64,000 nt of DNA from Plantactinospora soyae (lineage in GTDB: Bacteria > Actinomycetota > Actinomycetes > Mycobacteriales > Micromonosporaceae), in assembly GCF_014874095.1 (NCBI RefSeq), contig NZ_JADBEB010000001.1, positions 2,728,001 to 2,792,000 on the forward strand, written 5' to 3'. Of the stretch, positions 34,964 to 43,070 are shown piece after piece. How positions within the stretch are numbered: the first letter of the stretch is position 1; each line of letters begins with the position of its first letter. Position numbers and translations under genes: made by a program. Below the pieces are notes generated by a model. The model was not told the origin of the DNA and ran no database searches. It worked only from the letters and a program-made list of their open reading frames with translations.

Positions 34964-35125
34964 TTACCCCGGCGCCGACACGGTTCCGATGCGATTCCGA
35001 TTGCCGCATCCGCTGGGGCCGGTGACGGCGAGGATCTCGCCCTCGTGGACGTCGAGGGTGACTCCGCGCAGCGCGGGTGTCTGCCCGTAGGAGCGCACGA
35101 CTCCCCGTGCCTGGAGGATCGTCAT
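34964..35125 (-). pseudogene. ABC transporter ATPase remnant, cut inside the P-loop
   Basis: A 53-residue ORF reads MTILQARGVVRSYGQTPALR, then GVTLDVHEGEILAVTGPSGCGN, i.e. the N-terminus of a MacB/LolD-type ATPase up to GPSGCG. The Lys-Ser/Thr of Walker A is replaced by NRNRIGTVSAPG and a stop. No later ABC motif or permease follows. Its ATG overlaps the PadR stop (ATGA), so the operon layout PadR-ATPase-permease is still readable. A deletion fused the P-loop to unrelated sequence ahead of the DUF4190 gene. Confidence 0.85.
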
Positions 35126-35658
35126 GGCGAAGTCTCCTGATGCATCTCGCCGACGCGCTCCAGCGTGGTACGCAGCCAGCGTAGGTCCGCGTCGAGATGG
35201 GCGATGGCGAAATCAGCGGTGATCACGTCGCCGATGTTGGCGGTCGACTCGTGCTTCGACCGGGTCAGTTCGCGTAGCCGGGCGGTGTGCGCGGCGCGCT
35301 GGTCGGCCAGGTACGTGCCGGCGCGGTCGGAGTCGGCGGTGAGCAGGGCGACCACCACCTTCGCCAGCAGCACACTGCTGACGTACGGGGCCGGCGGCTC
35401 CACGGCGCCGAGCCACTCGTCGAGACTCTGCCGGCCGAGGTCGGTCAGCGCGTACGCGACCCGGTCGGGCCCACCGTCCCGGTCCTGGCCGGCGCGTTCG
35501 ACCAGTCCGTCGCGTTCGAGCCGGCCGATCGTGGCGTACACCTGCCCGAACGCGAGCGGCTTCGCGTTGGGCAGGCTGCGGTCGTAGGCGCGTTTGAGCT
35601 CATAGCCGTGTTTCGGCCCGGACGACAGGAGACCGAGCAGCACGAACGAGGCGGACAC
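35122..35658 (-). CDS. PadR-family transcriptional regulator
   Basis: A 178-residue protein. Winged helix at 1-85 (LLGLLSSGPKHGYELKRAYD, LAFGQVYATIGRLERDGLV) and the Vir/PadR C-terminal dimer helices. Such regulators usually repress a following ABC transporter and are relieved by its substrate. Here the transporter is only a remnant, so the regulator's present target may be just itself. A promoter with TTGACA overlapped by an inverted repeat lies directly upstream. Confidence 0.92.
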   Translation of the reverse strand: MSASFVLLGLLSSGPKHGYELKRAYDRSLPNAKPLAFGQVYATIGRLERDGLVERAGQDRDGGPDRVAYALTDLGRQSLDEWLGAVEPPAPYVSSVLLAKVVVALLTADSDRAGTYLADQRAAHTARLRELTRSKHESTANIGDVITADFAIAHLDADLRWLRTTLERVGEMHQETSP

Positions 35659-35676
35659 CGATTTACTATTTATCCG

Positions 35677-35701
35677 GTGAATAGTCCTGTCAACTATTCA
35701 C
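35677..35701 (-). promoter_or_regulatory. PadR operator over a TTGACA promoter
   Basis: GTGAATAG at 35677-35684 and its exact complement CTATTCAC at 35694-35701, nine bases apart. On the minus strand TTGACA (35688-35693) lies inside the repeat and TAAATA or TAGTAA follows 15-19 bases later, the best promoter-like sequence in the window. The position over the -35 box fits self-repression. Confidence 0.75.
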
Positions 35702-35724
35702 TCAAGAAATAGCCTCAGGGGGGA

Positions 35725-36132
35725 TCAGTGCTGGCGGGACAGCCCGCCGGCGGCGCGTTCGACCACGAGGCAGCGGTCCTCGACGTAGTCGATGCCGGCC
35801 TCCTCGGCGATCTGCCGGGCCTGCGCGGAGACGATGCCGAGCTGCAACCAGACCGCCGGGGCGCCGATCGCGACGGCCTCCCGGACCACCTGGGCGGCGT
35901 CCTCGGCCGGCCGGAACACGTCGACCAGGTCGACCGGGTGCGGGATCTCGGCCAGCGACCGGTAGACGGTTTCGCCGAAGAGTTCGTCCGCCTCCGGGTT
36001 GACCGGGATGATCCGCCAGCCGTACCGCTGCATCTGCAACGGCACGCTGTGCGCCGGCTTCCGGGGGTCGCGGGAGGCACCGACCACGGCGATCACGCCG
36101 GCCTCGGCCAGGATCTGCTGAGCGTTACGCAC
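35725..36132 (-). CDS. CoA-binding domain protein (YccU/CoA_binding_2)
   Basis: A 135-residue Rossmann protein. VIAVVGASRDPRKPAHSVP, GWRIIPVNPEADELFGETVY and VDLVDVFRPAED match the small CoA-binding family; the Cys in EDRCLVVE is the conserved near-C-terminal cysteine. The family is suspected to sense CoA or redox state; no reaction is known. It is not clearly in an operon. Confidence 0.9.
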   Translation of the reverse strand: MRNAQQILAEAGVIAVVGASRDPRKPAHSVPLQMQRYGWRIIPVNPEADELFGETVYRSLAEIPHPVDLVDVFRPAEDAAQVVREAVAIGAPAVWLQLGIVSAQARQIAEEAGIDYVEDRCLVVERAAGGLSRQH

Positions 36133-36168
36133 CTGGCGACTGTAGCGCCGTCGATCCGCCGGGGACCA

Positions 36169-37719
36169 TCACAACAGGGTGAGCTGTTCAACGACGGGCG
36201 CCGGAACGTCCGTCGGCGTGACCTGCCGGGCCTCGCCCGACCCGGCGCGGTGCAGGCCGTGCCGGCGGGCCGCCATCCGGACCCGGGCCGTCACCTCCCG
36301 TTGGTACGCCTGCGGCAGATAGGAGCCCGTGCCGAAGAGTGCCCGGTAGCGCGGGACGAGTCGCGGAAACTCCCGGGCCAGCCAGGCCGCGTACCACTGG
36401 CGGGCGCCGGGGCGCAGGTGCAGCGGCAACGGCGTGACGCTCACCGCTCCGGCGGCGGCGATCGCGGCCACCGTCGCCTCGATCGACTCCTCGGTGTCGG
36501 TCAGGCCGGGCAGGATCGGTGCCATCAGCACGCCGACCTGGAAGCCGGCGTCGGTCAGTTGCCGTACGGCGTCGAGCCGGCGGCGCGGGCTCGGCGTACC
36601 CGACTCGACGGAGCGCCACATCGGCTCGTCCACGAAGCCGACCGACAGCGAGACACTGACCCGGGTCACGGTGGCCGCCTGGCGCAGCAGTGGCAGGTCG
36701 CGCAGGATCAGCGTGCCCTTGGTCAGGATCGAGAAGGGGTTGGCGAAGTCGCGCAGCGCCGTCAGGATCGGCGGCATCAGCCGGTAACGGCCCTCGGCCC
36801 GCTGGTAGCAGTCCACATTGGTACCCATGGCGACGTGCTCGCCCCGCCACTTCGGCGCCGCCAGCTCGCGGCGGACCACCTCACCCGCGTTGACCTTGAC
36901 GATCACCTTGCTGTCGAAGTCGCGTCCCGCGTCCAGGTCGAGGTAGGTGTGGGTGTTCCGGGCGAAACAGTTGTGACTCACCACCCCGTTGGCGATGAAG
37001 TCACCGGTCCCGGTGGTGATGTCGTAGAGCCGGAGTTCGCCGTCCAGCGGCTCGATCCCGCGGATCCGCAGCGCGGCCCGGCTGCCGAGGATCGTCCCGT
37101 CGAGCCGGCCGTCGGGACCGCCGGGACGCGCGTCGGTGGTCGCCGTCGACCGGCCGGTGCCGACCAGGCTGTCGGTGAGGGCGAGATAGGGCCTGGGCGC
37201 GTCGCCGGGCGGCGAGCTGACGACGTGCTTCCAGCCGCGCGGGGTGAGGAACCGGTGGTCGCCGCTGGCGGTCAGCTCGGTGCCGTCCTCCAGCGTGATC
37301 CGGTACGCCGGCTTCACCGTCGACCAGTGCGCCAGCACCTCGGTACGCACGTAGCGCCGGTGGTTGCCCTGCGCGACGGTTCCGTAGATCTGGTCGCCGA
37401 CCCGCAGCCGCGCCAACGGTCGGGTGCCACCGTCGGCGAGCAGGATCTCGGTCTCCCCGGCCAGGCAGTACGCGCAGGCGTGGCTGCACCCCCGGTAGGG
37501 GTTGATCGTCCACTCGAACGGCACCCGCGACGTGCCCGGCACCCGGTTGAGGATCGACTTCGCCTGCACCTCGTAGAAGGTCATGCCGGCGAACGCGGGG
37601 GTGTCGAAGGTGCGGACGACAGCGCCGGGCAGCGCCAGCGGCAGGGGTGGAGCCGCTGACGCCGCCCCCGAGGGGGATCCGGTGTCGGGGGGAGCCGACG
37701 ACAGGTTTTCCCAGCGCAT
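36169..37719 (-). CDS. Rv2578c-type radical SAM protein split by a mini-intein
   Basis: A 516-residue precursor. N-extein residues 1-84, intein 85-250, C-extein 251-516. After splicing the host reads GCSHACAYCFARNTH, i.e. a CxxxCxxC [4Fe-4S]-SAM site, with the third Cys supplied by Cys251. The rest has the spore-photoproduct-lyase-like (SplB) features NPFSILTKGTLILRDLPLL and VSLSVGFVDEPMW. Substrate unknown; a DNA repair role is suspected from family similarity and from a near SOS box at 37729-37744. Unspliced protein cannot hold the cluster. Confidence 0.93.
   Translation of the reverse strand: MRWENLSSAPPDTGSPSGAASAAPPLPLALPGAVVRTFDTPAFAGMTFYEVQAKSILNRVPGTSRVPFEWTINPYRGCSHACAYCLAGETEILLADGGTRPLARLRVGDQIYGTVAQGNHRRYVRTEVLAHWSTVKPAYRITLEDGTELTASGDHRFLTPRGWKHVVSSPPGDAPRPYLALTDSLVGTGRSTATTDARPGGPDGRLDGTILGSRAALRIRGIEPLDGELRLYDITTGTGDFIANGVVSHNCFARNTHTYLDLDAGRDFDSKVIVKVNAGEVVRRELAAPKWRGEHVAMGTNVDCYQRAEGRYRLMPPILTALRDFANPFSILTKGTLILRDLPLLRQAATVTRVSVSLSVGFVDEPMWRSVESGTPSPRRRLDAVRQLTDAGFQVGVLMAPILPGLTDTEESIEATVAAIAAAGAVSVTPLPLHLRPGARQWYAAWLAREFPRLVPRYRALFGTGSYLPQAYQREVTARVRMAARRHGLHRAGSGEARQVTPTDVPAPVVEQLTLL
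36970..37467 (-). mobile_element. 166-residue mini-intein (in-frame)
   Basis: It begins at Cys85 (CLAGETEILLADG, block A) and ends VVSHN before Cys251, the standard Asn-Cys splice junction. Block B is seen as TASGDHRFLTPRGW with the TxxH pair, and block F as LYDITTGTGDFIANG. At 166 residues there is no LAGLIDADG or other homing endonuclease domain, so it can splice but not home by itself. Its base composition equals the host gene, suggesting long residence. Confidence 0.93.
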
Positions 37720-37728
37720 GGGCCCTAT

Positions 37729-37744
37729 TCGAACATGCGTACGA
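37729..37744 (-). promoter_or_regulatory. Near-consensus LexA (SOS) box before radical SAM gene
   Basis: TCGAACATGCGTACGA matches the actinobacterial LexA box TCGAAC-N4-GTTCGA at 11 of 12 fixed positions, 10 bases before the start codon. Confidence 0.5.
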
Positions 37745-37799
37745 TGACTTGTGCAACTCCGCCACGCGGGGACGGCGGTCGGTTACGACTCAGGCGCCG

Positions 37800-38828
37800 T
37801 CACGAGCCGGGCGGCGGCGGACCACTGCTCTCCCGGCGGACCAGTACGGCGTCGACGTGTTCTATCTGCGGGGTGTTCAGCGGCTCCGGCGGCTGTAGCG
37901 CGAGGGTCATGGCCCGGGCGCCCATGTCGGCCAGCGGCAGCCGGATGGTGGTGAGCGCGGGCATCACGTCACCGGCGATCGGCATGTCGTCGAAGCCGAC
38001 CACGCTGATCTGTCCGGGTACGGCGATGCCCCGCTCGCGGAGCAGGGCGAGCGCACCGATCGCCATCGAGTCGTTCAGCGCGGCGATGGCGGTGAGCTGC
38101 GGATGGGCGTCGAGCAGTGCCGCGGTCGCGGCGGCACCGCCGGCCCGTTCGAAGTCGGCGTAGACGATCTGCCGGGCGGAGAACTTCAGTCCGTGCTCGC
38201 GGGCGGCCCGGCGGAGCCCGGCGAGCCGGTCCGTGGTGGTGGTGAGATGCCGCGGACCGGCGACGACGCCGACCCTGGTGTGCCCGAGGCCGAACAGTTC
38301 GGCGCCGACCAGGTGGCCGCCCGCCTCGTTGGCCGGGATCACGGCGTGTCCGGTGTGTTCGTGCCGGCCGATGACCGCCACGTGCCCGCCGGTGGACTGG
38401 TACACCCGCAGTTTGGCGTCCAGGGTGTGGGTGAACTGCTCGTCGTGGTAGCCGGAGCCGGCCAGGATGATCGCGGCGGCCTGGTTGGCCCGGAGCAGCT
38501 CGACGTACTCGAGTTCCCTGTCCGGGTCCCGGTAGGTGTTGCAGATGATGACGAGCCGGCCGTGCTCGGTCGCGACCCGTTGCAGCCCTCGGGTGATCTC
38601 GGCGAAGTACGGGTCGGAGACGTCGTGCACGATGACGCCGACCGCGCTGCGATGGTTGCGGGCGAGCTGCTGGGCGTGTGCGTTGGGTACGTACTGGAGT
38701 TCCTCGACGGCGGCCAGGACCCGTTCCCGGAGCGCGTCGGTGACGGGTTTCGGACTGCCGTTGATGATTCGGGACGCGGTGGCGGGTGACACACCGGCCC
38801 GTCGTGCGACGTCTGCCAGAGTGGCCAT
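37800..38828 (-). CDS. LacI-family transcriptional repressor
   Basis: A 342-residue protein. HTH head MATLADVARRAGVSPATASRI, hinge ending NAHAQQLARN, and a periplasmic-binding-protein-like sensor domain with VGVIVHDVSDPYFAEITRGL and SVVGFDDMPIA. The ATG at 38828 is picked for GGACGGGGG upstream and the HTH start. It is divergent from an oxidoreductase/isomerase operon whose promoter carries a LacI-type box, so it very likely represses that operon and perhaps itself until a sugar or sugar acid binds. Confidence 0.93.
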   Translation of the reverse strand: MATLADVARRAGVSPATASRIINGSPKPVTDALRERVLAAVEELQYVPNAHAQQLARNHRSAVGVIVHDVSDPYFAEITRGLQRVATEHGRLVIICNTYRDPDRELEYVELLRANQAAAIILAGSGYHDEQFTHTLDAKLRVYQSTGGHVAVIGRHEHTGHAVIPANEAGGHLVGAELFGLGHTRVGVVAGPRHLTTTTDRLAGLRRAAREHGLKFSARQIVYADFERAGGAAATAALLDAHPQLTAIAALNDSMAIGALALLRERGIAVPGQISVVGFDDMPIAGDVMPALTTIRLPLADMGARAMTLALQPPEPLNTPQIEHVDAVLVRRESSGPPPPGS

Positions 38829-39157
38829 TCCCCCGTCCTTCCCCGACCGCCCGCTGGTCGGTTGCAGGTGAGGATATCGCGGTGCCGGATCGGGCTTCAT
38901 CGCCCGTCGTCGAGGCGTCTGCGGCGGGGCCCGGGACCGCCGGCCGCGACGGTCATGGATCGCTGGTGGCGACGGCCGCGACGGTGGGAGGGCCTTGCCG
39001 GAATCGGAACCGAGTCGGTAGCGTAATCGGGAAAGCGCTTACCGGAATGCGGCGTGCTCCACCTCCACCAACGCGCCCCATGACGGCTTCCACCGCACGA
39101 TCCCGTACCGCCTCGACGAGCGGCATCCGCGGATCAGCCAGCCTGAGGAGGCGACGT
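38829..39157. other. 329-base divergent control region
   Basis: No gene. It contains the promoter and operator at 38995-39043 for the rightward operon and, presumably near 38830-38900, the LacI gene's own promoter. A 115-base leader follows the operator before the ATG at 39158. Confidence 0.7.
38995..39043 (+). promoter_or_regulatory. Promoter and LacI-type operator of sugar operon
   Basis: TTGCCG (38995-39000), an 18-base spacer and TAGCGT (39019-39024) fit a main sigma factor promoter. GGAAAGCGCTTACC at 39030-39043, centred on perfect AAGCGCTT, is a LacI-family box placed over the expected transcription start, ideal for repression. Confidence 0.7.
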
Positions 39158-40336
39158 ATGGCCCGTACCACGATCGGCATTGTGCTCAATGGCGTGACCG
39201 GGCGGATGGGCTACCGGCAGCATCTGGTCCGGTCCCTGCTCGCCATCCGCGAGCAGGGCGGACTGCCACTGCCCGACGGACGCCAACTCTGGCCGGAACC
39301 GGTGCTGGTCGGCCGCAGCGAGACCAAGCTACGGGAGATCGCGCAGCGGCACGGGCTGACCGAGTGGACCACCGACCTGCCCGCCGCGCTGGCCCGACCG
39401 GACGTGCAGATCTACTTCGACTCCCAGGTCACCGCTCAGCGGGAGAAGGCGCTGCGGCTGGCGATCGAGGCAGGCAAGCACATCTACACCGAGAAGCCGA
39501 CCGCCGAGGACCTGGCCGGCGCGGTGGAGCTGGCCCGGCTGGCCGACGCGGCCGGCATCAAGCACGGGGTGGTGCAGGACAAGCTCTTCCTGCCCGGTCT
39601 GCGCAAGCTCGACCGGCTGGTCCGGGGCGGGTTCTTCGGCCGGATCCTGTCCGTACGCGGGGAGTTCGGCTACTGGGTCTTCGAGGGCGACTGGCAGGCG
39701 GCGCAGCGGCCGTCCTGGAACTACCGCGCGGCCGACGGCGGTGGCATCACCGTTGACATGTTCCCGCACTGGCACTACGTGCTCGAACAGATCTTCGGCC
39801 GGGTGGCGACGGTGGCCGCGCACGTCACCACGCACGTGCCGCACCGCTGGGACGAGGCGGGCGAACGCTACGACGCCACCGCCGACGACGCCGCGTACGG
39901 CATCTTCGAGATCGAGCGACCCGGGCAGGACGGCCGGATCGTGGCGCAGATCAACTCCTCCTGGTCGGTCCGGGTCTACCGGGACGAGCTGGTGGAGTTC
40001 CAGGTGGACGGCACCGAGGGCAGCGCCGTGGCCGGGCTGCGCAACTGCCGGATCCAGCACCGCGCCAGCACGCCGAAGCCGGTGTGGAATCCGGACCTGC
40101 CGGCGACCGAGAACTTCCGGGACCAGTGGCAGGTCGTGCCGGACAACGAGGAGTTCGACAACGGCTTCAAGGCCCAGTGGGAGCTGTTCCTGCGGCACGT
40201 GGTGCTCGACGAGCCGTACAGCTGGGACCTGTGGGCCGGTGCCCGCGGCGTACAACTCGCCGAGCTGGGCCTGCTCTCCGCCCGCGAGGGCCGGCGGATC
40301 GAGATCCCCGACCTCGGTGGCGAGGCCGCCCGATGA
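39158..40336 (+). CDS. Gfo/Idh/MocA-family oxidoreductase
   Basis: A 392-residue NAD(P)-dependent sugar dehydrogenase. Rossmann start GIVLNGVTGRMGYRQH, the family motif YTEKPTAEDLAGAVELA with EKP, and a C-terminal domain with YRAADGGGITVDMFPHWHY (His ligand region). GAGGAGG lies seven bases before the ATG at 39158. It is followed without gap by an isomerase gene (ATGA overlap). The operon, behind a LacI box, probably oxidises a sugar, sugar acid or inositol-like compound; the substrate cannot be named. A transporter for it is not adjacent. Confidence 0.9.
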   Translation: MARTTIGIVLNGVTGRMGYRQHLVRSLLAIREQGGLPLPDGRQLWPEPVLVGRSETKLREIAQRHGLTEWTTDLPAALARPDVQIYFDSQVTAQREKALRLAIEAGKHIYTEKPTAEDLAGAVELARLADAAGIKHGVVQDKLFLPGLRKLDRLVRGGFFGRILSVRGEFGYWVFEGDWQAAQRPSWNYRAADGGGITVDMFPHWHYVLEQIFGRVATVAAHVTTHVPHRWDEAGERYDATADDAAYGIFEIERPGQDGRIVAQINSSWSVRVYRDELVEFQVDGTEGSAVAGLRNCRIQHRASTPKPVWNPDLPATENFRDQWQVVPDNEEFDNGFKAQWELFLRHVVLDEPYSWDLWAGARGVQLAELGLLSAREGRRIEIPDLGGEAAR

Positions 40337-41145
40337 CGGTGCCGGCCCGGTTCTCCTTCAACCAGGCCACCGCCAAGTACTGGCCGATTCCGGACCTCGT
40401 CGCCGGCTGCGTGGCGGCCGGGGTTCCCGCCGTCGGGCTGTGGCGGGAGGAGACCGCCGCCCACGGCCTGGACAAGACCGCGGCGCTGGTCCGCGACGCC
40501 GGGCTCGCGGTCACCTCACTGTGCCGGGGCGGCTTCTTCAACACCCCCGACTGGTACGACGAGAACCGCCGCGCCATCGACGAGGCCGCCACCCTCGGGG
40601 CGCCGGTACTGGTCCTGGTCTCCGGCGGGCTGCCCGAGGGCAGTCGGGACGTGGACGCCGCCCGCGCCCACGTCGGTGAGGCGATCGGCGCTCTCGTGCC
40701 GTACGCCCGCGACGCCGGGGTACGGCTGGCGATCGAGCCGCTGCATCCGATGTTCTGCTCCGACCGGTGCGTGGTGTCCAGCCTCGGCCAGGCGCTCGAC
40801 CTGGCCGCGCCGTACCCGAGCGAGACGGTCGGGGTGGTGGTGGACACGTACCACATCTGGTGGGACGACCAGGTCTGGGCGCAGATCGACCGGGCCGGCC
40901 GGGAGGACCGGATCGCCTCCTTCCAGGTCGCCGACTGGGCCACCCCGCTGCCCGAGGGGGTGCTGCTGGGCCGGGCGTTGCCCGGTGACGGCTGCGTCGA
41001 GTTGCGCCGGTTCCGCCAGGCGGTGGAGGCCGCCGGCTACCAGGGGCCGATCGAGGTCGAGGTCTTCAACGCGGAGGTCTGGGCCCGACCCGGCCAGGAG
41101 ATCCTGGAAAGTACCCTGGCCGGTTATCTCGCCCACGTGGATTGA
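40333..41145 (+). CDS. Sugar phosphate isomerase/epimerase (xylose-isomerase-like TIM barrel)
   Basis: A 270-residue AP-endonuclease-2-fold protein. Metal/active Glu residues are seen in LAIEPLHPMFCSDRCVV and PIEVEVFNAEVW, with VVDTYHIWWDD and GDGCVELRRFRQAV between. It is coupled by ATGA to the oxidoreductase gene, so the two act in sequence, e.g. keto-sugar epimerisation after oxidation. Family members include hydroxypyruvate isomerase and inosose epimerase/isomerase; either fits. Confidence 0.9.
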   Translation: MTVPARFSFNQATAKYWPIPDLVAGCVAAGVPAVGLWREETAAHGLDKTAALVRDAGLAVTSLCRGGFFNTPDWYDENRRAIDEAATLGAPVLVLVSGGLPEGSRDVDAARAHVGEAIGALVPYARDAGVRLAIEPLHPMFCSDRCVVSSLGQALDLAAPYPSETVGVVVDTYHIWWDDQVWAQIDRAGREDRIASFQVADWATPLPEGVLLGRALPGDGCVELRRFRQAVEAAGYQGPIEVEVFNAEVWARPGQEILESTLAGYLAHVD

Positions 41146-41188
41146 CCGGGGTTGGTCGGCGCCACCCGGCCCGGGGGAGGATGGGGGC

Positions 41189-41596
41189 ATGGACCAGCCC
41201 ACTTTCGTGTACGACGGCGACTGCGCCTTCTGCACCACGTGCGCCGACTTCATCGGTCGGCGGATCCCGACCGGGGCCAGGGTGGTGCCCTGGCAGTTCG
41301 CCGACCTCGACGCGCTCGGGCTGACCGTCGCCGAGTGCGAGGAGGCGGTCTGGTGGATCGGCACCGACGGCGTACGCGCCGCCGGGCCGGACGCGATCGC
41401 CCGGCTGCTCGGTGCGAGCCGGCCGGTCTGGCGGGTGCTCGGTGCCGCGCTGCGGCTGCCCCCGGTCCGGGCGGTGGCCTGGCCCGGGTACCGCTGGGTG
41501 GCCCGTAACCGGCACCGGCTGCCGGGCGGTACGGCCGCCTGCTCGCTGCCGCAGGCGACCCGGGAGCGGCTCTACGGTACGGCGGGGGACGGCTGA
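41189..41596 (+). CDS. DCC-family (DUF393) thiol-disulfide oxidoreductase-like protein
   Basis: A 135-residue protein. The signature FVYDGDCAFCTTCADFI gives the DxxC and CxxC redox cysteines near the start; RVVPWQFADL follows. Such proteins are found near HTTM/gamma-carboxylase-like membrane proteins, exactly as here: the convergent HTTM gene overlaps its last 25 bases. It may supply or remove electrons for that enzyme (inference). The basic C-terminal half has an amphipathic segment (WPGYRWVARNRHRL). Confidence 0.88.
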   Translation: MDQPTFVYDGDCAFCTTCADFIGRRIPTGARVVPWQFADLDALGLTVAECEEAVWWIGTDGVRAAGPDAIARLLGASRPVWRVLGAALRLPPVRAVAWPGYRWVARNRHRLPGGTAACSLPQATRERLYGTAGDG

Positions 41597-42498
41597 GCCG
41601 TCGGCGTCTCCGGTGCCATCTCCGGCGGCCCGGTGTCCCCGTCGGGGCGGCGGGCCAGCCGGCGTAGCCGGTGGATCGGGCGGAGCCGTTCCAGCTCCAG
41701 GAAGCTGGTCATCGCCACCAGGTGCGGGGCGAACGAGATCGTGATGGTGGCGATGGTGACCAGGTGGAACGAGTAGAAGAACGCGACCACCCACTGCCGC
41801 CAGCGCGACGAGACCACGAACACCAGCGGGCTGAGCAGCTCGAACGCGATGATGCCGAACTGCGCCGCGATCAACAGGTACGGCACCTGGGCGATCAGGT
41901 CGGCCAGGTCGGTGCCGCGCCGGATGATCGCCCGGGCCAGCACCGAGCCGGTCGTCCACTCGATCCCGCCGAACCGGAGCTTGGCCCAGGCGGCCAGGAA
42001 GTACGTGCAGACCACGGCGATCTGGGTGACCCGCAGGGCCCAGCCGCCGGCCTCGGTGCTCTCGCGGTCACCGTGCCGGGCCCGGCCGGCGGTCGGCAGT
42101 ACGGCGAGCGCGATCAGGAGGCCGAACCGGTCGTGGTCCACCTTCCCGTAGCTCATCGCGATGATCATCCACTCGAAATAGAGCAGGAAGACCGCCCAGC
42201 CCAGCGCCCGGGGCGCCCGCCCGGTGGCGGCGGCCAGGGCGAGCAGCAGCAGAGCCCAGAAGATGATGTTGACCAGCAGTGGCGTGGGGGTGGGCAGCGG
42301 CAGTAGCCGGCCGATGAAGAGCGGCTGGTACAGGTCGCCCGGGATGCTGGCCTTGTCGCGGATCCACGGGGTGAAGACCAGCAGGTCCGCCGCGACGAAG
42401 AGGTAGACCAGGGTACGGAAGGCCGCCACCCGTCCCCGGGGCACCGGCTCGGTCAGCCAGCGCGGTACGGCGGACAGCACGCTTTTCACCACGGTCAC
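41572..42498 (-). CDS. HTTM-domain membrane protein (vitamin K carboxylase-like)
   Basis: A 308-residue protein with several membrane helices (TLVYLFVAADLLVFTP, IIFWALLLLALAAATG, VTQIAVVCTYFLAAWAKL, WVVAFFYSFHLVTIATITI). It belongs to the HTTM family that shares its membrane module with gamma-glutamyl carboxylase, but it lacks the large C-terminal lumenal domain. The GTG at 42498 overlaps the upstream gene's stop (GTGA). The 3' end overlaps the convergent DCC-family gene. The role in bacteria is unknown. Confidence 0.85.
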   Translation of the reverse strand: MTVVKSVLSAVPRWLTEPVPRGRVAAFRTLVYLFVAADLLVFTPWIRDKASIPGDLYQPLFIGRLLPLPTPTPLLVNIIFWALLLLALAAATGRAPRALGWAVFLLYFEWMIIAMSYGKVDHDRFGLLIALAVLPTAGRARHGDRESTEAGGWALRVTQIAVVCTYFLAAWAKLRFGGIEWTTGSVLARAIIRRGTDLADLIAQVPYLLIAAQFGIIAFELLSPLVFVVSSRWRQWVVAFFYSFHLVTIATITISFAPHLVAMTSFLELERLRPIHRLRRLARRPDGDTGPPEMAPETPTAQPSPAVP

Positions 42499-42932
42499 GG
42501 GGCCCGCCACCGGACCACCGTCTCGTCGGTGGAGGTGCCGGTCGGCCGGCCCTCACGGATGCCGTACCAGCGGATCACGATGCGTACCTCGACCAGCGCG
42601 GGAGCCTCGGGGTTCCGTTCGGCGTACGCGTCGGCCACCTGGCGCAGCAGCGTCGGGTCGGCGGCGTAGCGGCCCTGCTGCCCCTCGATCTCGGCCCGCC
42701 GGATGCCGGTGCTCGTCTCGCCGAGTCCGACGACCGCGCCGGTGGTGTCGACCCCCTCGACCCGGGTGTCCGGGGCCGGATCGTTCGGCGGGTTGGAGCC
42801 GGCGTACATCCGGAACGGACCGAACGGGAAATGGTCGTCCTGGCCCCACAGCGTTCCGCCCAGCACCAACGCGCCGACCAGCACCGTGAGGCCCACCCGG
42901 ATGCTCCGGCCCCGCCTCGTCAACGCGCTCAT
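42495..42932 (-). CDS. Membrane-anchored partner of HTTM protein
   Basis: A 145-residue protein with one N-terminal helix (VGLTVLVGALVLGGTLWG) and an outside domain with FPFGPFRMYAGSNPPNDPA and VEVRIVIRWYGIREG. The motif HFPFGPFRMYA is typical of proteins encoded beside actinobacterial HTTM genes (recollection). It is coupled by GTGA to the HTTM gene, so both form a complex or a sequential membrane unit (inference). No enzymatic motif is seen. Confidence 0.75.
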   Translation of the reverse strand: MSALTRRGRSIRVGLTVLVGALVLGGTLWGQDDHFPFGPFRMYAGSNPPNDPAPDTRVEGVDTTGAVVGLGETSTGIRRAEIEGQQGRYAADPTLLRQVADAYAERNPEAPALVEVRIVIRWYGIREGRPTGTSTDETVVRWRAP

Positions 42933-43018
42933 CGGTTGGAGACCCTACGCGTTACCGCAACCGCCCGGGTACCGTCCTCCTGGCCAGCCGGTCACCACCG
43001 CTTCGGCCGGCCGGACGA

Positions 43019-43055
43019 CTTCGGCCGGACACCCGTCGCGGGCGCCCGGCCGAAG
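43019..43055 (-). terminator. 10-bp stem after thioredoxin
   Basis: CTTCGGCCGG pairs with CCGGCCGAAG around a 17-base loop; a further copy of the left arm at 43001-43010 can compete, giving alternative pairings. Confidence 0.5.
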
Positions 43056-43070
43056 ACTGTCTTTACCAGG

